Source: Candidatus Mcinerneyibacteriota bacterium
GTDB lineage: Bacteria > Macinerneyibacteriota > Macinerneyibacteria > Macinerneyibacteriales > DSCS01
Reading direction: 5' to 3'
Assembly (NCBI GenBank): GCA_016937175.1
Contig: JAFGWL010000013.1
Coordinates: 23,154 to 87,153 of the forward strand
DNA length: 64,000 nucleotides
A program made the translations under genes and the position numbers. Shown one piece after another: positions 17,724 to 26,143 of this stretch (position 1 is its first letter; the number at the start of each line of letters is the position of its first letter). The notes under the pieces were generated by a model. The model was not told where the DNA came from, ran no database searches, and worked only from the letters and a program-made list of their open reading frames with translations.

Positions 17724-20700
17724 TCAGCTGTTGATAAGGAGGAAAGGCCGGATTACCCCGGCTCTGATCTGTGTCCGCCCGCTGATGCTGCCTACCTCTC
17801 CTGAATACTTCTCAAGGAAAGCGCGTGTCTCTTTGTTGAATGAACCCTGTCCGAATCCCCTGGTAAGGAGAAGGGTGAACCCGAGCCCCTCATCCCCGGT
17901 GATGGCGCTTCCCAGCTCTTCCCCCATGAAAGTGCGCCAGTCAGAGAGGACCATGGAAGGAGCGACAAGCCCTCTTACGCTTTTTTCCCGGCAGGCCTTA
18001 AGATGGTCCAGCGTTACTTCTCCGTTCAAAAAGAGGATCTTCCCCTCTTTTTCGCTTACTTCCCAGGGTACGACTTCTCCCCAATGCTCATGCCCGAACC
18101 CTATGCGCCCCGTCAGACGGTGTCCTTTTGCCTCTATAATGACTTCATAGCCCGGAAGGATCTCTTTGACACGCCCCCGGACAAAGGCATAGGTGATGAG
18201 AGGTTTGAAATCATACTGTATCGTCACACTTCCCTCTTCATGGTCTATTTTTTTCACGATTCCTGTAACCGGGGCTTTCAGGCCGGGAGATTCCCGCATA
18301 TAAAGAGTCTCTGAAGACAGTTTAACAAGGTGCATTCCCTTTTCGATGAAATCACCCTCTTTTACACTAAGATATCCCTTCATATGCCGCGGCCTGATAT
18401 TGAGAAGAGAAGCCAGGGGGATTTTCACAGGTTTTGTGGAGTAGTCCTGGATCTCCTCAAGGACAATGATCCCGTTCTCCTCTACAGCCAGGACACGTCC
18501 GCGGACAGGAGTCTTCAAAACATGATGTTTTTTCCCGATCTTTCCGTCAAAAACTGTCTGGTTGGTGGAGACGATGTCGTTTTCCCGAACCGTGACACCT
18601 GCCAGAAGCTCCTCTTTTTCAGCCTTGATGTCATATCCCAGAAGCCTTCTGAGGTCTACCATGAAGATCCGCGGAGGAGTCATATTGTTTTCTCCCACGG
18701 GGGTCTCAGGGCGGACTTCGTCTCCTGCTTTTACCAGGACCTCCCCTTTGTAGGGCATCCTGCGGGGGACATCAGCCTTGATATCTTGCTCCAAAGAGAC
18801 ATGTTCGAGAGGAGCCTCCTCGCCGGGTTCTGCCTCCCCCTGATAAAGAGTGACATAGGAAGTGAATGGTTTCCCGTTGAAGAAGCGCCCCCGCCCCCGG
18901 CAGTCTATGACCACGGGAAGAGCGGAATCGATAGTGACTTCGTTACCGTTTTTGTCCAGAGAGACGTTTTTGGCCGGGATAACTCTGGCTTTGAGCCCCT
19001 GGGGATAAAAGAGCAGAGAACCCCATGCGACTTCCGTAGAGACAGCCCCCTCTTCCCGGATGAGAGTCAGGGCGCTCTTTTTTTCATCGTAGACCTTCCC
19101 GGTGGGAGCCAAAACATAAGCTATCTCCCTGAGGCTCGACTCGACAAAGGCATCCAGGGCTTCGGTGGGTGTGAGCGTACTTAGGATACCGAAATGGGGG
19201 CTGCGGAAGCCCTTGTCTATTGCCAGAGTCGTGATCCCTTCAGGGAGGAATCCGTCCAGAAGCATATGAACAGCTTCAGCATCTTGGCGGGTATGGGAAA
19301 GGACGCCTCCGGATCCGATAAACAGGTCGATATCGGCAAACTGAAAGGATTTCGGTGTATCTCTTATTGAAAGGATCTCAGAGAAGGGATCGAAATTCTC
19401 GTCCCGTCTCCTCCGGTCAAGAAACCCTACACGCAGAATCCGGAAATTAGTCTTCTGATGCTGCTCCCAGGCAAGACGCAGGCCCAGAACAGCTAAGTGC
19501 TGTTCCACTTCGATCTCCCACTCTTCTTGAGGAAGGCGGGTGGGATAGAGCATCTTGTTTCCGCAGTACCTGCGTGCCGCCTCAGCGCTTAGCGGTGCTT
19601 CCAGGCGACCCGCCACCGCCTCTTCCCCGGCCTCTTTGAAGATCTGGCCTATTGAATAACTCATCCCGATATTGGCTGCTACGGTCCGGTTATATTCTCC
19701 GATGATATTGGAGAACAGGTCGGTGGTGGCTCCTCCCATATCGGCCATGACTACGTTTTTGCGTTTCATCTCACCATAGAGAGAGAGGATCTTCTCTACA
19801 CCTACAGGAGTCGGCAGGATATGGTCTCCGGCCCATTTTTTCAGCTTGGGGTATCCCGGAGCCTTTTCCATGACATGGTTGAGGAAGAGATGATGAATAG
19901 AGGCCTGGGCGGGAAAGATATTGGTCTTTTCAAGCGAAGGGCGGAGGTTCTCTGTCACATGGCAATTAAATCCCTGCAGAGTCTTCAGAACCAGTCCACG
20001 GGCATTGGTATTTCCCGCATAGACAACAGGAGGCCTTTCCTGACGGGAATATTTCATAGTAGGCTCCGAAAGAGCCAGTATCTCGGCCAGACGCACAACT
20101 CCGGCGATATTCCCCCCGTCGATCCCCCCAGCCATAAGGATCATGTCGGGATGGATGTCGTAGAGAAAACGCATGCGCTCTATCACAGGAAGCTCGTCAT
20201 CGATGGTGAAACGCCTGAGGATGACTCCTCCCGCTCCATTAGCCGCCTGAGACGCCACTTCTCCGGTGTCGGTGGAAGAGACGCCGAAGACAGCTATCTG
20301 AAGTCCCCCGCCGGCTGAACTGGTGGCCAGCATCGGGATTTGCGGCTTTCCGGCTGATGTGACGATCTTCTTCCCCTTGTACCGGGAATCGATCTCCCTT
20401 AGTGCCGCAGTTACCCCTATGGTGACATCATTATCCGGGTCTTCCACTGTGGTTTTTACATAGGAATCGGCTGCCACCACCCATCTATTGCCCTCTTTAG
20501 TCAAAAGGACAGCTTTTGTGGCTGTACTGCCTATATCGACAACGGCAAAGGCCTCCTCCTTCTCCAGAGGGTCTCGCCCCCCGGATCCGAAAAGGTCATC
20601 CAGAGAGCGGCCGAAGATCTGGGCCATCTTCAGGCAGATCTTCAAAGAAGGGTTGTACCTTCCTCCTTCGATAAGGGCTACAGTCTGACGGCTGATGCCC

Positions 20701-20771
20701 AGTTCCGCTGCCAGGTTTTCCTGGGTATATCCCGCCGCTTCACGATATTTCCTGATCCGCTCACCGTCCAT
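17724..20771 (-). CDS. XRE-type HTH fused to a GlmL/MutL-like ASKHA ATPase with a large extra C-terminal domain
   Basis: The 1015-residue protein has three parts. Residues 1-65 are an XRE helix-turn-helix ([23 protein letters not shown]). Residues about 70-560 are a GlmL-type actin/Hsp70-fold ATPase with phosphate loop [14 protein letters not shown], second phosphate motif [14 protein letters not shown] and adenosine motif [12 protein letters not shown]. GlmL/MutL proteins accompany B12-dependent glutamate mutase and ornithine aminomutase and are thought to act as reactivating chaperones. The remaining 450 residues are not recognised; they contain several short barrel-like turns ([35 protein letters not shown]). 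No mutase gene is in the window. The start is fixed by AGGAGG 6 bases upstream. It is a single-gene unit whose promoter is overlapped by an inverted repeat, suggesting self-regulation. Confidence 0.85.
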   Translation of the reverse strand: MDGERIRKYREAAGYTQENLAAELGISRQTVALIEGGRYNPSLKICLKMAQIFGRSLDDLFGSGGRDPLEKEEAFAVVDIGSTATKAVLLTKEGNRWVVAADSYVKTTVEDPDNDVTIGVTAALREIDSRYKGKKIVTSAGKPQIPMLATSSAGGGLQIAVFGVSSTDTGEVASQAANGAGGVILRRFTIDDELPVIERMRFLYDIHPDMILMAGGIDGGNIAGVVRLAEILALSEPTMKYSRQERPPVVYAGNTNARGLVLKTLQGFNCHVTENLRPSLEKTNIFPAQASIHHLFLNHVMEKAPGYPKLKKWAGDHILPTPVGVEKILSLYGEMKRKNVVMADMGGATTDLFSNIIGEYNRTVAANIGMSYSIGQIFKEAGEEAVAGRLEAPLSAEAARRYCGNKMLYPTRLPQEEWEIEVEQHLAVLGLRLAWEQHQKTNFRILRVGFLDRRRRDENFDPFSEILSIRDTPKSFQFADIDLFIGSGGVLSHTRQDAEAVHMLLDGFLPEGITTLAIDKGFRSPHFGILSTLTPTEALDAFVESSLREIAYVLAPTGKVYDEKKSALTLIREEGAVSTEVAWGSLLFYPQGLKARVIPAKNVSLDKNGNEVTIDSALPVVIDCRGRGRFFNGKPFTSYVTLYQGEAEPGEEAPLEHVSLEQDIKADVPRRMPYKGEVLVKAGDEVRPETPVGENNMTPPRIFMVDLRRLLGYDIKAEKEELLAGVTVRENDIVSTNQTVFDGKIGKKHHVLKTPVRGRVLAVEENGIIVLEEIQDYSTKPVKIPLASLLNIRPRHMKGYLSVKEGDFIEKGMHLVKLSSETLYMRESPGLKAPVTGIVKKIDHEEGSVTIQYDFKPLITYAFVRGRVKEILPGYEVIIEAKGHRLTGRIGFGHEHWGEVVPWEVSEKEGKILFLNGEVTLDHLKACREKSVRGLVAPSMVLSDWRTFMGEELGSAITGDEGLGFTLLLTRGFGQGSFNKETRAFLEKYSGEVGSISGRTQIRAGVIRPFLLINS

Positions 20772-20789
20772 AAAGCCTCCTTTGTAACA

Positions 20790-20817
20790 TATATTATATA
20801 TTGTATAGTATAATATA
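20790..20817. promoter_or_regulatory. Inverted repeat over the HTH-GlmL promoter, candidate operator
   Basis: The arms TATATTATA (20790-20798) and TATAATATA (20809-20817) are exact reverse complements separated by 10 bases. They cover the -10 element at 20807-20812 and the expected start of transcription. A symmetric site here would suit a dimeric XRE repressor, such as the N-terminal domain of the gene it precedes. AT-rich sequence makes chance symmetry more likely than usual. Confidence 0.55.
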
Positions 20818-20835
20818 CATTTCTTTCATTGTCAA
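20807..20835 (-). promoter_or_regulatory. Promoter of the HTH-GlmL gene
   Basis: A perfect TTGACA (20835-20830) and TATACT (20812-20807) are 17 bases apart on the minus strand. The transcript would start near 20800 and carry AAAGGAGG before the ATG at 20771. Confidence 0.82.
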
Positions 20836-20837
20836 GG

Positions 20838-20865
20838 TTGCATCCCTCGTTTCTTCGTGTATATT
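20838..20865 (+). promoter_or_regulatory. Possible promoter giving a leaderless HAD-phosphatase mRNA
   Basis: TTGCAT (20838-20843) and TATATT (20860-20865) are 16 bases apart. The expected start of transcription, 6-8 bases further, coincides with the ATG at 20872. No ribosome binding site precedes that ATG. The element lies back-to-back with the -35 of the divergent promoter. Confidence 0.4.
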
Positions 20866-20871
20866 ATCTTT

Positions 20872-21552
20872 ATGAAAGAACTTCTTTTGTTTGATATCGA
20901 TGGTACATTGATCAAAGTAAATCATGCCGGCCGTGAGGCCTTTTGCGAGGCTCTCTTCTCACTTTTTCCCGATCTGATGAGGGGAGAGTTCTGTTTTTCC
21001 CTGCGTGGCGCCACAGATCTGGGTGTCTTCAAAGCCTTCTGCCGACAATCCGGAATTACTTTTTCTCAAGATCTCTGGGAAAAGTTCACATTCCTCTTCA
21101 CAGAAGCCCTGAAAATGACATCTGAAAACTATCAATGGGAGGTTATTCCCGGTGCGCGCAAAATGTTAAACCATTGCTTGAATATCGGCCTCTCTCTGGG
21201 ATTAGCTACAGGGAATACAAGGGCGGGATCTATGCTTAAACTCTCCTCGGCCCTTTTTTCTTTGAAAGATCCCGTCGGTGGTTTCGGCGATGATTGCCTG
21301 ACAAAAATCGAAGCCGTCCGTAAGGCCCTTCTCGCCTTTTCTTCTGTAACACCGGACCACATCCTCTTTTTCGGAGATACACATAGCGATTACCAGGCGG
21401 CCTGTGAATGCGGGATCTCATTCACAGGGATCGCGGGACTCGATTTTCAATTGAAAAAGCGTAAATACCCTTTTCCTGTGATCAAAGATTACCTTTCAAT
21501 TCTTGACTCCCCCGGCTCACCCCTTTACAGGGAAATCTTCGGGGAATCCTGA
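20872..21552 (+). CDS. HAD-family hydrolase, phosphoglycolate-phosphatase-like
   Basis: From the ATG at 20872 the protein has 226 residues; an in-frame GTG lies 5 codons upstream. Motif I is FDIDGTLIKV with both catalytic Asp residues. A helical cap follows (about residues 15-90), then motif II LATGNTR, a Lys in the DCLTKIEAV stretch and motif IV FFGDTHSDYQAA. This is a subfamily I HAD phosphatase similar to Gph, acting on small phosphorylated metabolites; the true substrate is unknown. It stands alone on the plus strand, and its last 36 bases overlap the end of the convergent thiN gene. Confidence 0.82.
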   Translation: MKELLLFDIDGTLIKVNHAGREAFCEALFSLFPDLMRGEFCFSLRGATDLGVFKAFCRQSGITFSQDLWEKFTFLFTEALKMTSENYQWEVIPGARKMLNHCLNIGLSLGLATGNTRAGSMLKLSSALFSLKDPVGGFGDDCLTKIEAVRKALLAFSSVTPDHILFFGDTHSDYQAACECGISFTGIAGLDFQLKKRKYPFPVIKDYLSILDSPGSPLYREIFGES

Positions 21553-22167
21553 TATAAAGAGCAGGATCCGTCCCTCTGTATAGGATATCTCTGTCTTTTC
21601 TCCGCTGACATTACTCAAAGAGAGGGTATCGGGGTCCAGAATGACACTGTCCAGGGGATAACGGGCGTCTTTTATGGTCACACCGTATGAACGCTCCAGA
21701 GGGAGAAGCGAAAAGAGAGTCTCCTTCAGGACAGAAAGCCGGAGAGTCTCGCCCGGATTTAATAGAGACACAAGGCCATGGGATGTGGCCATCCTGACCT
21801 GGGGGCCGAACCTTTCCACGGCCCGAAGATTAAAATAAAAATGATCGGTACGGCCTCCGTCTGCGTTGAAAAGAGTGATCGTCTCATATGAATCTATTGA
21901 GCGTATATACTCCAGAGCATAAAAGAGGTCCGAAATATCCTTTTCGACGGGCAGCCTGATGACAAGGGGCTTCTTCCCCTCCAGAAGAGATGAATCTCTG
22001 AGAGAATCAAAATCTCCGATGAGGGCAAGGGGCTCAAGATGGAGCTTTTGACAGACATCCGCCCCGTGGTCTGCAGCATAAATATCAAACCGATCCCAGA
22101 GGACTCTTTTCAAAAAGCTGTAATCAGGAGACTCCCGGCCGGCGATGAGTGCTGCATCCTTTTTCAT
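21517..22167 (-). CDS. thiN: Thiamine pyrophosphokinase
   Basis: The 216-residue protein transfers pyrophosphate from ATP to thiamine to make the cofactor. Family motifs are present in order: YAADHGAD, LIGDFDSL, LPVEKDISDLFYAL and FNADGGRTDHFYFNL, with the acidic residues that bind Mg and nucleotide. The smaller C-terminal thiamine-binding domain (about 135-216) is more divergent, as is usual. It is the last gene of a long operon that begins at 31458, starts 19 bases after aroH and overlaps the convergent HAD gene tail-to-tail by 36 bases. Confidence 0.88.
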   Translation of the reverse strand: MKKDAALIAGRESPDYSFLKRVLWDRFDIYAADHGADVCQKLHLEPLALIGDFDSLRDSSLLEGKKPLVIRLPVEKDISDLFYALEYIRSIDSYETITLFNADGGRTDHFYFNLRAVERFGPQVRMATSHGLVSLLNPGETLRLSVLKETLFSLLPLERSYGVTIKDARYPLDSVILDPDTLSLSNVSGEKTEISYTEGRILLFISGFPEDFPVKG

Positions 22168-22186
22168 AGCCTGCTACGCCACCCCC

Positions 22187-22534
22187 TCAAAGGGTAAGGC
22201 TCTCACGGAGCCGGGAAGTCTCGCGGAGATAACAGAAAAAACGCTTGTCTCTTCCCCTGGCCGTGAGGAGAAACCTTATGGTCAGAGGAAGGCTCTTTTC
22301 AACACCCATCTCCTGGACGCACAGCAGGGGAAGTGTTTCAAACCCCAGACTTCTGATGGCAGCGCAAGGATAGGAAGCAGTGATATCTGGAGTAGCACTG
22401 ATGAGAAGAAAATGGATCTGCCGGGGCTTTATCGACGCTTTTTTGAGAACGGCGGCAAAAAGTTCCTGTGTCCCCTTTCGGATCTCTTCTTCGGTATTGG
22501 ACGGAATATTAACGGCACCCCGGACGACCTTCAC
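22187..22534 (-). CDS. aroH: Chorismate mutase, AroH type
   Basis: The 115-residue protein is the size of the monofunctional AroH-class chorismate mutase that converts chorismate to prephenate for Phe and Tyr synthesis. Recognisable parts are the start MKVVRGAVNIPSNTEEEI with its conserved RGA, then LLISATPDITASYPCAAIR and LPLLCVQEM, all typical of the Bacillus subtilis trimeric enzyme. The last 20 residues are less conserved. murA ends 4 bases upstream of its start. The aroE-aroK fusion at 50081 supplies an earlier part of the same pathway. Confidence 0.9.
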   Translation of the reverse strand: MKVVRGAVNIPSNTEEEIRKGTQELFAAVLKKASIKPRQIHFLLISATPDITASYPCAAIRSLGFETLPLLCVQEMGVEKSLPLTIRFLLTARGRDKRFFCYLRETSRLRESLTL

Positions 22535-22538
22535 CCTG

Positions 22539-23843
22539 TCACTCCCCGACTCGTTCGATCTCTGCCCCTAAACCCTGCAGGCGCGTGTCTATATGCTCAT
22601 AGCCCCTGTCGATCTGAATGATATTATGGATCTCCGATATCCCCTGAGCTCCCAGAGCCGCGATAAGAAGAGAGATCCCCGCTCTGATGTCCGGGCTGAC
22701 CACTTCGCTCCCCAGAAGAGGAGAAGGCCCGATGATAACGACTCTGTGGGGGTCGCACAAGACGATCTGAGCTCCCATATACTTAAGTTTATCCACAAAG
22801 AACATGCGGCTTTCAAACATCTTTTCATGGACGATAACGCTTCCGTGAGCCTGTGTAGCCGCCACGATGATGACCGAAGTGAGGTCGGCCGGGAAAAGAG
22901 GCCATGGCCCGTCGCTGATGGTGGGGATCGCTCCCTTGAAATCGGGCCTGATCTTCATCTTCTGAGAGCCGGGTATAAAGAGGTCTTTTCCCTTTTTTGA
23001 GAATTGAAGCCCAAGGCGTTTGAACCCTGATGAGATCACGGCAAAAACATCTTCATTGTCCCTGAAGACGTCAGAAATGGTTATCTCTCCGCCGGTTACA
23101 GCCGCCAGAGACATAAAACTCCCCGCTTCGATATAATCATACTGGATACGGTACCGGCCTCCGGAAAGGTTTCGGACGCCTTCGATGGTGATACGGTTTG
23201 TCCCTGCCCCTTCAATGCGGGCCCCCAAGCTGTTGAGAAAGTTACAGAGTCCCTGGACATGAGGCTCACAGGCAGCGTTATAGATGACCGTACGTCCCCG
23301 GGCCGTGACCGCAGCCATGACGGCATTCTCCGTGGCTGTCACAGAGGGCTCATCCAGCAGGATGGAGGCTCCTGTAAGGCTTTTTCCCGAGACTGAAAAG
23401 TGGAGCCTTTCTGCTTTTTCATCATGCTCCAGATTTGCGCCGAGCTGTTCCATGACTAAAAGATGAGTATCTATCCTCCGCCGCCCGATCCTGTCCCCCC
23501 CGGGAAGAGGGCAGCTCACCTCCCCTTTTCGCGCAAGAAGAGGCCCGATGAGAGTCAGAGAGGCTCTCAACTGTTTGAACAGCCCTTCATCAAGGTCGCT
23601 TGAGTCAAGAGAAGAGGCATTGATCTTCCACTCATTTGCGCCCAGCCGCTCAACGCTTGTTCCCAGGGACCGGATCAGGTCAAGAAGGACATGGACATCT
23701 TTGATATCGGGCACGTTCTCCAGAATGATATCGTGCGGAGTCAGAAGGGATGCAGCGATGACAGGAAGCGCTTCGTTTTTATTGCCGGCTGGCCTTATAG
23801 GCCCTTTCAGGGGACGCCCGCCGGTGACCTTGAAATAGGACAT
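22539..23843 (-). CDS. murA: UDP-N-acetylglucosamine 1-carboxyvinyltransferase with Asp at the catalytic Cys
   Basis: The 434-residue enzyme adds enolpyruvate from phosphoenolpyruvate to UDP-GlcNAc, the first committed step of peptidoglycan synthesis, in the cytoplasm. The start [16 protein letters not shown] carries the conserved Lys and Asn residues, and the end has [17 protein letters not shown]. In the active-site loop the usual GGCxIGxRPVDLHL is [14 protein letters not shown], so the usual Cys is replaced by Asp117. MurA enzymes with this change (Borrelia, Chlamydia, Mycobacterium) remain active and are intrinsically insensitive to fosfomycin, which alkylates the Cys. The gene lies between a 57-residue coiled-coil gene and aroH in the same operon. 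Confidence 0.94.
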   Translation of the reverse strand: MSYFKVTGGRPLKGPIRPAGNKNEALPVIAASLLTPHDIILENVPDIKDVHVLLDLIRSLGTSVERLGANEWKINASSLDSSDLDEGLFKQLRASLTLIGPLLARKGEVSCPLPGGDRIGRRRIDTHLLVMEQLGANLEHDEKAERLHFSVSGKSLTGASILLDEPSVTATENAVMAAVTARGRTVIYNAACEPHVQGLCNFLNSLGARIEGAGTNRITIEGVRNLSGGRYRIQYDYIEAGSFMSLAAVTGGEITISDVFRDNEDVFAVISSGFKRLGLQFSKKGKDLFIPGSQKMKIRPDFKGAIPTISDGPWPLFPADLTSVIIVAATQAHGSVIVHEKMFESRMFFVDKLKYMGAQIVLCDPHRVVIIGPSPLLGSEVVSPDIRAGISLLIAALGAQGISEIHNIIQIDRGYEHIDTRLQGLGAEIERVGE

Positions 23844-23851
23844 AGGCCCTC

Positions 23852-24025
23852 CTAGTTTTTGATTTTTGTGACTTTTTCGATCTCGCCGGTCAGCTGGACC
23901 ACACTGTCCTTGATATCGCTCAAGTTGCGAAGCAGGAGATTCATGTCTCTTTTGAGATACTCCATCCTCTCATTGAGCCGTGCTATGACCTCATCAAAAT
24001 AATCCTTCTCTTTGTCGCGGATCAT
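23852..24025 (-). CDS. Small coiled-coil protein (57 aa)
   Basis: An ATG at 24025 opens a 57-codon frame ending in TAG at 23852. It begins one base after the stop of the DHp-domain gene and ends 8 bases before murA. The product starts [20 protein letters not shown] and is almost wholly helical, with heptad-spaced hydrophobics and many charged residues, so a coiled coil is likely. It has no signal peptide. The segment [19 protein letters not shown] resembles RLEYLIRDINMIEKDVANI of the small protein at 27883 in the same operon, suggesting that they are paralogues or partners. No function is known to me. The tight spacing on both sides argues that it is a real gene. Confidence 0.72.
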   Translation of the reverse strand: MIRDKEKDYFDEVIARLNERMEYLKRDMNLLLRNLSDIKDSVVQLTGEIEKVTKIKN

Positions 24026-24026
24026 T

Positions 24027-24935
24027 TTACTCCTCCTTTGGCTTATCTATGGAAAAATCGACCATATGGACATCTTTCAGATACTCTTTGATCTTATATT
24101 TACGTTTCAGGATCTCCAGATTCTGCACGATTTCGGAAATCGCAGACACCGCTTCCTCAATCCGTCCGATATTCTTTAAGACGGTATCATCTTTTCCGGC
24201 AGCTTCGCTCTTTTTCATGAGATAGAGAGCTCCCTTGATCACAGCCAGGGGGTTATTGATCTCATGGTTCAAACCGACCGTAAACTGGCTGAGCAGGACA
24301 AGGTTCTCTGTCTTTTTGAGCTTTTCATGTTCCTCTTCGAACTGCTTTTTGAAATCTTTGTCTGAATTCTGCTGCAGAAGGTCGTAAGCGCGTCCCCTAT
24401 CCAGAGCCGCTGAAGCAAAGAAAGAGAAGAGGGAAGCCAGCTTTACAAAAGGAGCTGCCGTCATGTCCGGCTTTTTCCCCTGGAGGAGGAGAATATGAGA
24501 TATCTCACTCCCACTTTTCAAAGCCATGGCCAGCAAGGACACATCCTTAGTGGCCCAGGTGAAATATCCTTTGGAGACTAAGGCCTGATGGAATGAATGT
24601 TTTGAGACCCGGTCGTCCAGATGGGAAAGACATGCTTCATCGCAGTCTGTGTCTTCGCAGGAGATCATGAGAGATGAAGAGGCAGGAAATAGTTCCAGGG
24701 CTTTTTTCTCGACAGCGGCACCCGCTTCCCGGTATCCTGATCCTCCGCCCGGAATCAGGTCATAAAGTGACTGGATCTGGCGAAAAGACTTCCCATAATG
24801 GACATTTTCCTGTAAACGGGAGAGAGCGGCAGAGAGAAGTTCTTCATCGCTCATCTCCTCTCTGTAGGAAATGGAGCTGATGAATCCCTGTTCAGTGAGA
24901 AAATCGATCAGCCTGTCTACAGCTCGTCTGCCCAT
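24027..24935 (-). CDS. Histidine-kinase-like protein with DHp (HisKA) domain but no ATPase domain
   Basis: The 302-residue protein has an N-terminal region of about 180 residues that may be a GAF-like sensor, then a helical linker (KQFEEEHEKLKKTENL). A HisKA phosphoacceptor domain follows, with H-box QFTVGLNHEINNPLAVI and His224. After the two DHp helices (to about residue 285) the protein ends, with none of the N, G1, F or G2 boxes of a catalytic domain. It could be phosphorylated by another kinase, act as a phosphatase or serve as a dimerising scaffold. It overlaps coaBC by one base (TGATG) and is followed after one base by a small coiled-coil gene. No signal peptide is seen. The stop is a normal in-frame TAA, and the next gene leaves no room for a lost domain. 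Confidence 0.78.
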   Translation of the reverse strand: MGRRAVDRLIDFLTEQGFISSISYREEMSDEELLSAALSRLQENVHYGKSFRQIQSLYDLIPGGGSGYREAGAAVEKKALELFPASSSLMISCEDTDCDEACLSHLDDRVSKHSFHQALVSKGYFTWATKDVSLLAMALKSGSEISHILLLQGKKPDMTAAPFVKLASLFSFFASAALDRGRAYDLLQQNSDKDFKKQFEEEHEKLKKTENLVLLSQFTVGLNHEINNPLAVIKGALYLMKKSEAAGKDDTVLKNIGRIEEAVSAISEIVQNLEILKRKYKIKEYLKDVHMVDFSIDKPKEE

Positions 24936-26143
24936 CAGCGGCCCCTATTGAACAAAAGGACGATCTCTCCGGCCAGATGTCCGGCAATATCCCTTTTTGA
25001 CATCCGTTTCAATTCACGGGTCTCTTCCATTGAGACAAAATAGCAATGGTTGAAATCAGAACGGAATCCTCCCTCTTTCTGGGTGATATCATTGGCGACG
25101 ATAAGGGACAATCCCTTCTTTTTTAATTTTTCACGGGCATATTCCACGACATTGTCCGATTCGGCGGCAAACCCGATAACAGGGACTTGGCTCGTTTTTT
25201 TGATCTCAGAGATGATGTCCGGGGTTCTTTTCAATGAAAGGGTCAATCCCCCTTCTCCTTTTTTTATCTTTCGGCTCTCCGTCTTCTCAGGAGTGTAGTC
25301 GGCGACTGCTGCCGTCATGACCACAAGGTCGGCTCCCTTTTCTTTCAGGCGGCGCAAGACGGCCTCTTTCATCTCTGAAGCCCCCGTGACTCTTTCCTGG
25401 GGTACTGTCAGGCTTGGAACGGCATCCCTACCGCTGATCAGAAGGACATCGGCTCCCAGGCGCCAGCACTCTTCGGCCACAGCCAGCCCCATCTTCCCGG
25501 AAGAGTGGTTTGTGATATATCGAACCGGGTCGATGGATTCCACAGTGGCTCCCGATGTCACGATGATCTTTTTCCCTGAAAGCGCCTTGCCGGAGGTTTC
25601 CCTCTCAGTGACAGCAAAGATGACCTCTTCCCTGGGAAGGCGCCCTTTCCCTTCTACTCCGCAGGCCAGTTCGCCGGCATCAGGCTCTATGATGATAAAC
25701 CCTCTCTTCTTCAATGTCTCGAGATTATCCCGGGTGGCCGGATTTTCATACATCCGGACATTCATGGCGGGGCAGATGATCTTTGGAGTCTCTTTTTTCA
25801 GGGCAAGGATCGTCGTGGATAGGATGTCATCCGCCAGGCCGGCCGCAGCTTTGGCAATGATATTCCCCGTAGCGGGAGCGCAGACGAAGACATCGATGGA
25901 GTCGGCCAGGGAGATATGTTCCATGGAACCGTAGACGGGAAGGCTTCGTTCAAAGCTGTCGGTGATAACCGGATTCCCCGAAAGAGTCTCAAAAGTCAGC
26001 GGGGTGATAAACTCCATGGCGTTCTTTGTCATGGCCACGATAACGTTCCAATGAGCTTTCTTAAAGAGCCGGACAAGAGTGGCGATCTTGTAGGCCGCTA
26101 TCCCTCCGGTGATGCCGATGAGGACACTTTTCTTCTCATTCAT
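24935..26143 (-). CDS. coaBC: Bifunctional phosphopantothenoylcysteine decarboxylase/phosphopantothenate-cysteine ligase
   Basis: The 402-residue enzyme carries out two steps of coenzyme A synthesis. The N-terminal flavin decarboxylase half (about 1-185) shows GITGGIAAYKIA, FVCAPATGN and ICPAMNVRMYENPATRDNL. The C-terminal ligase half shows SGATVESIDPVRYITNHSSGKMG, VMTAAVADYTP and IGFAAESDNV. Length is normal for the bacterial fusion. The start overlaps the preceding gene by 8 bases, and the stop overlaps the next start by one base. Confidence 0.95.
   Translation of the reverse strand: MNEKKSVLIGITGGIAAYKIATLVRLFKKAHWNVIVAMTKNAMEFITPLTFETLSGNPVITDSFERSLPVYGSMEHISLADSIDVFVCAPATGNIIAKAAAGLADDILSTTILALKKETPKIICPAMNVRMYENPATRDNLETLKKRGFIIIEPDAGELACGVEGKGRLPREEVIFAVTERETSGKALSGKKIIVTSGATVESIDPVRYITNHSSGKMGLAVAEECWRLGADVLLISGRDAVPSLTVPQERVTGASEMKEAVLRRLKEKGADLVVMTAAVADYTPEKTESRKIKKGEGGLTLSLKRTPDIISEIKKTSQVPVIGFAAESDNVVEYAREKLKKKGLSLIVANDITQKEGGFRSDFNHCYFVSMEETRELKRMSKRDIAGHLAGEIVLLFNRGR

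Noticed and set aside
18330-19184. 284-codon plus-strand frame opposite the HTH-GlmL gene
   Set aside because: No ribosome binding site, and the sense gene is continuous and well supported by its HTH and ATPase motifs.
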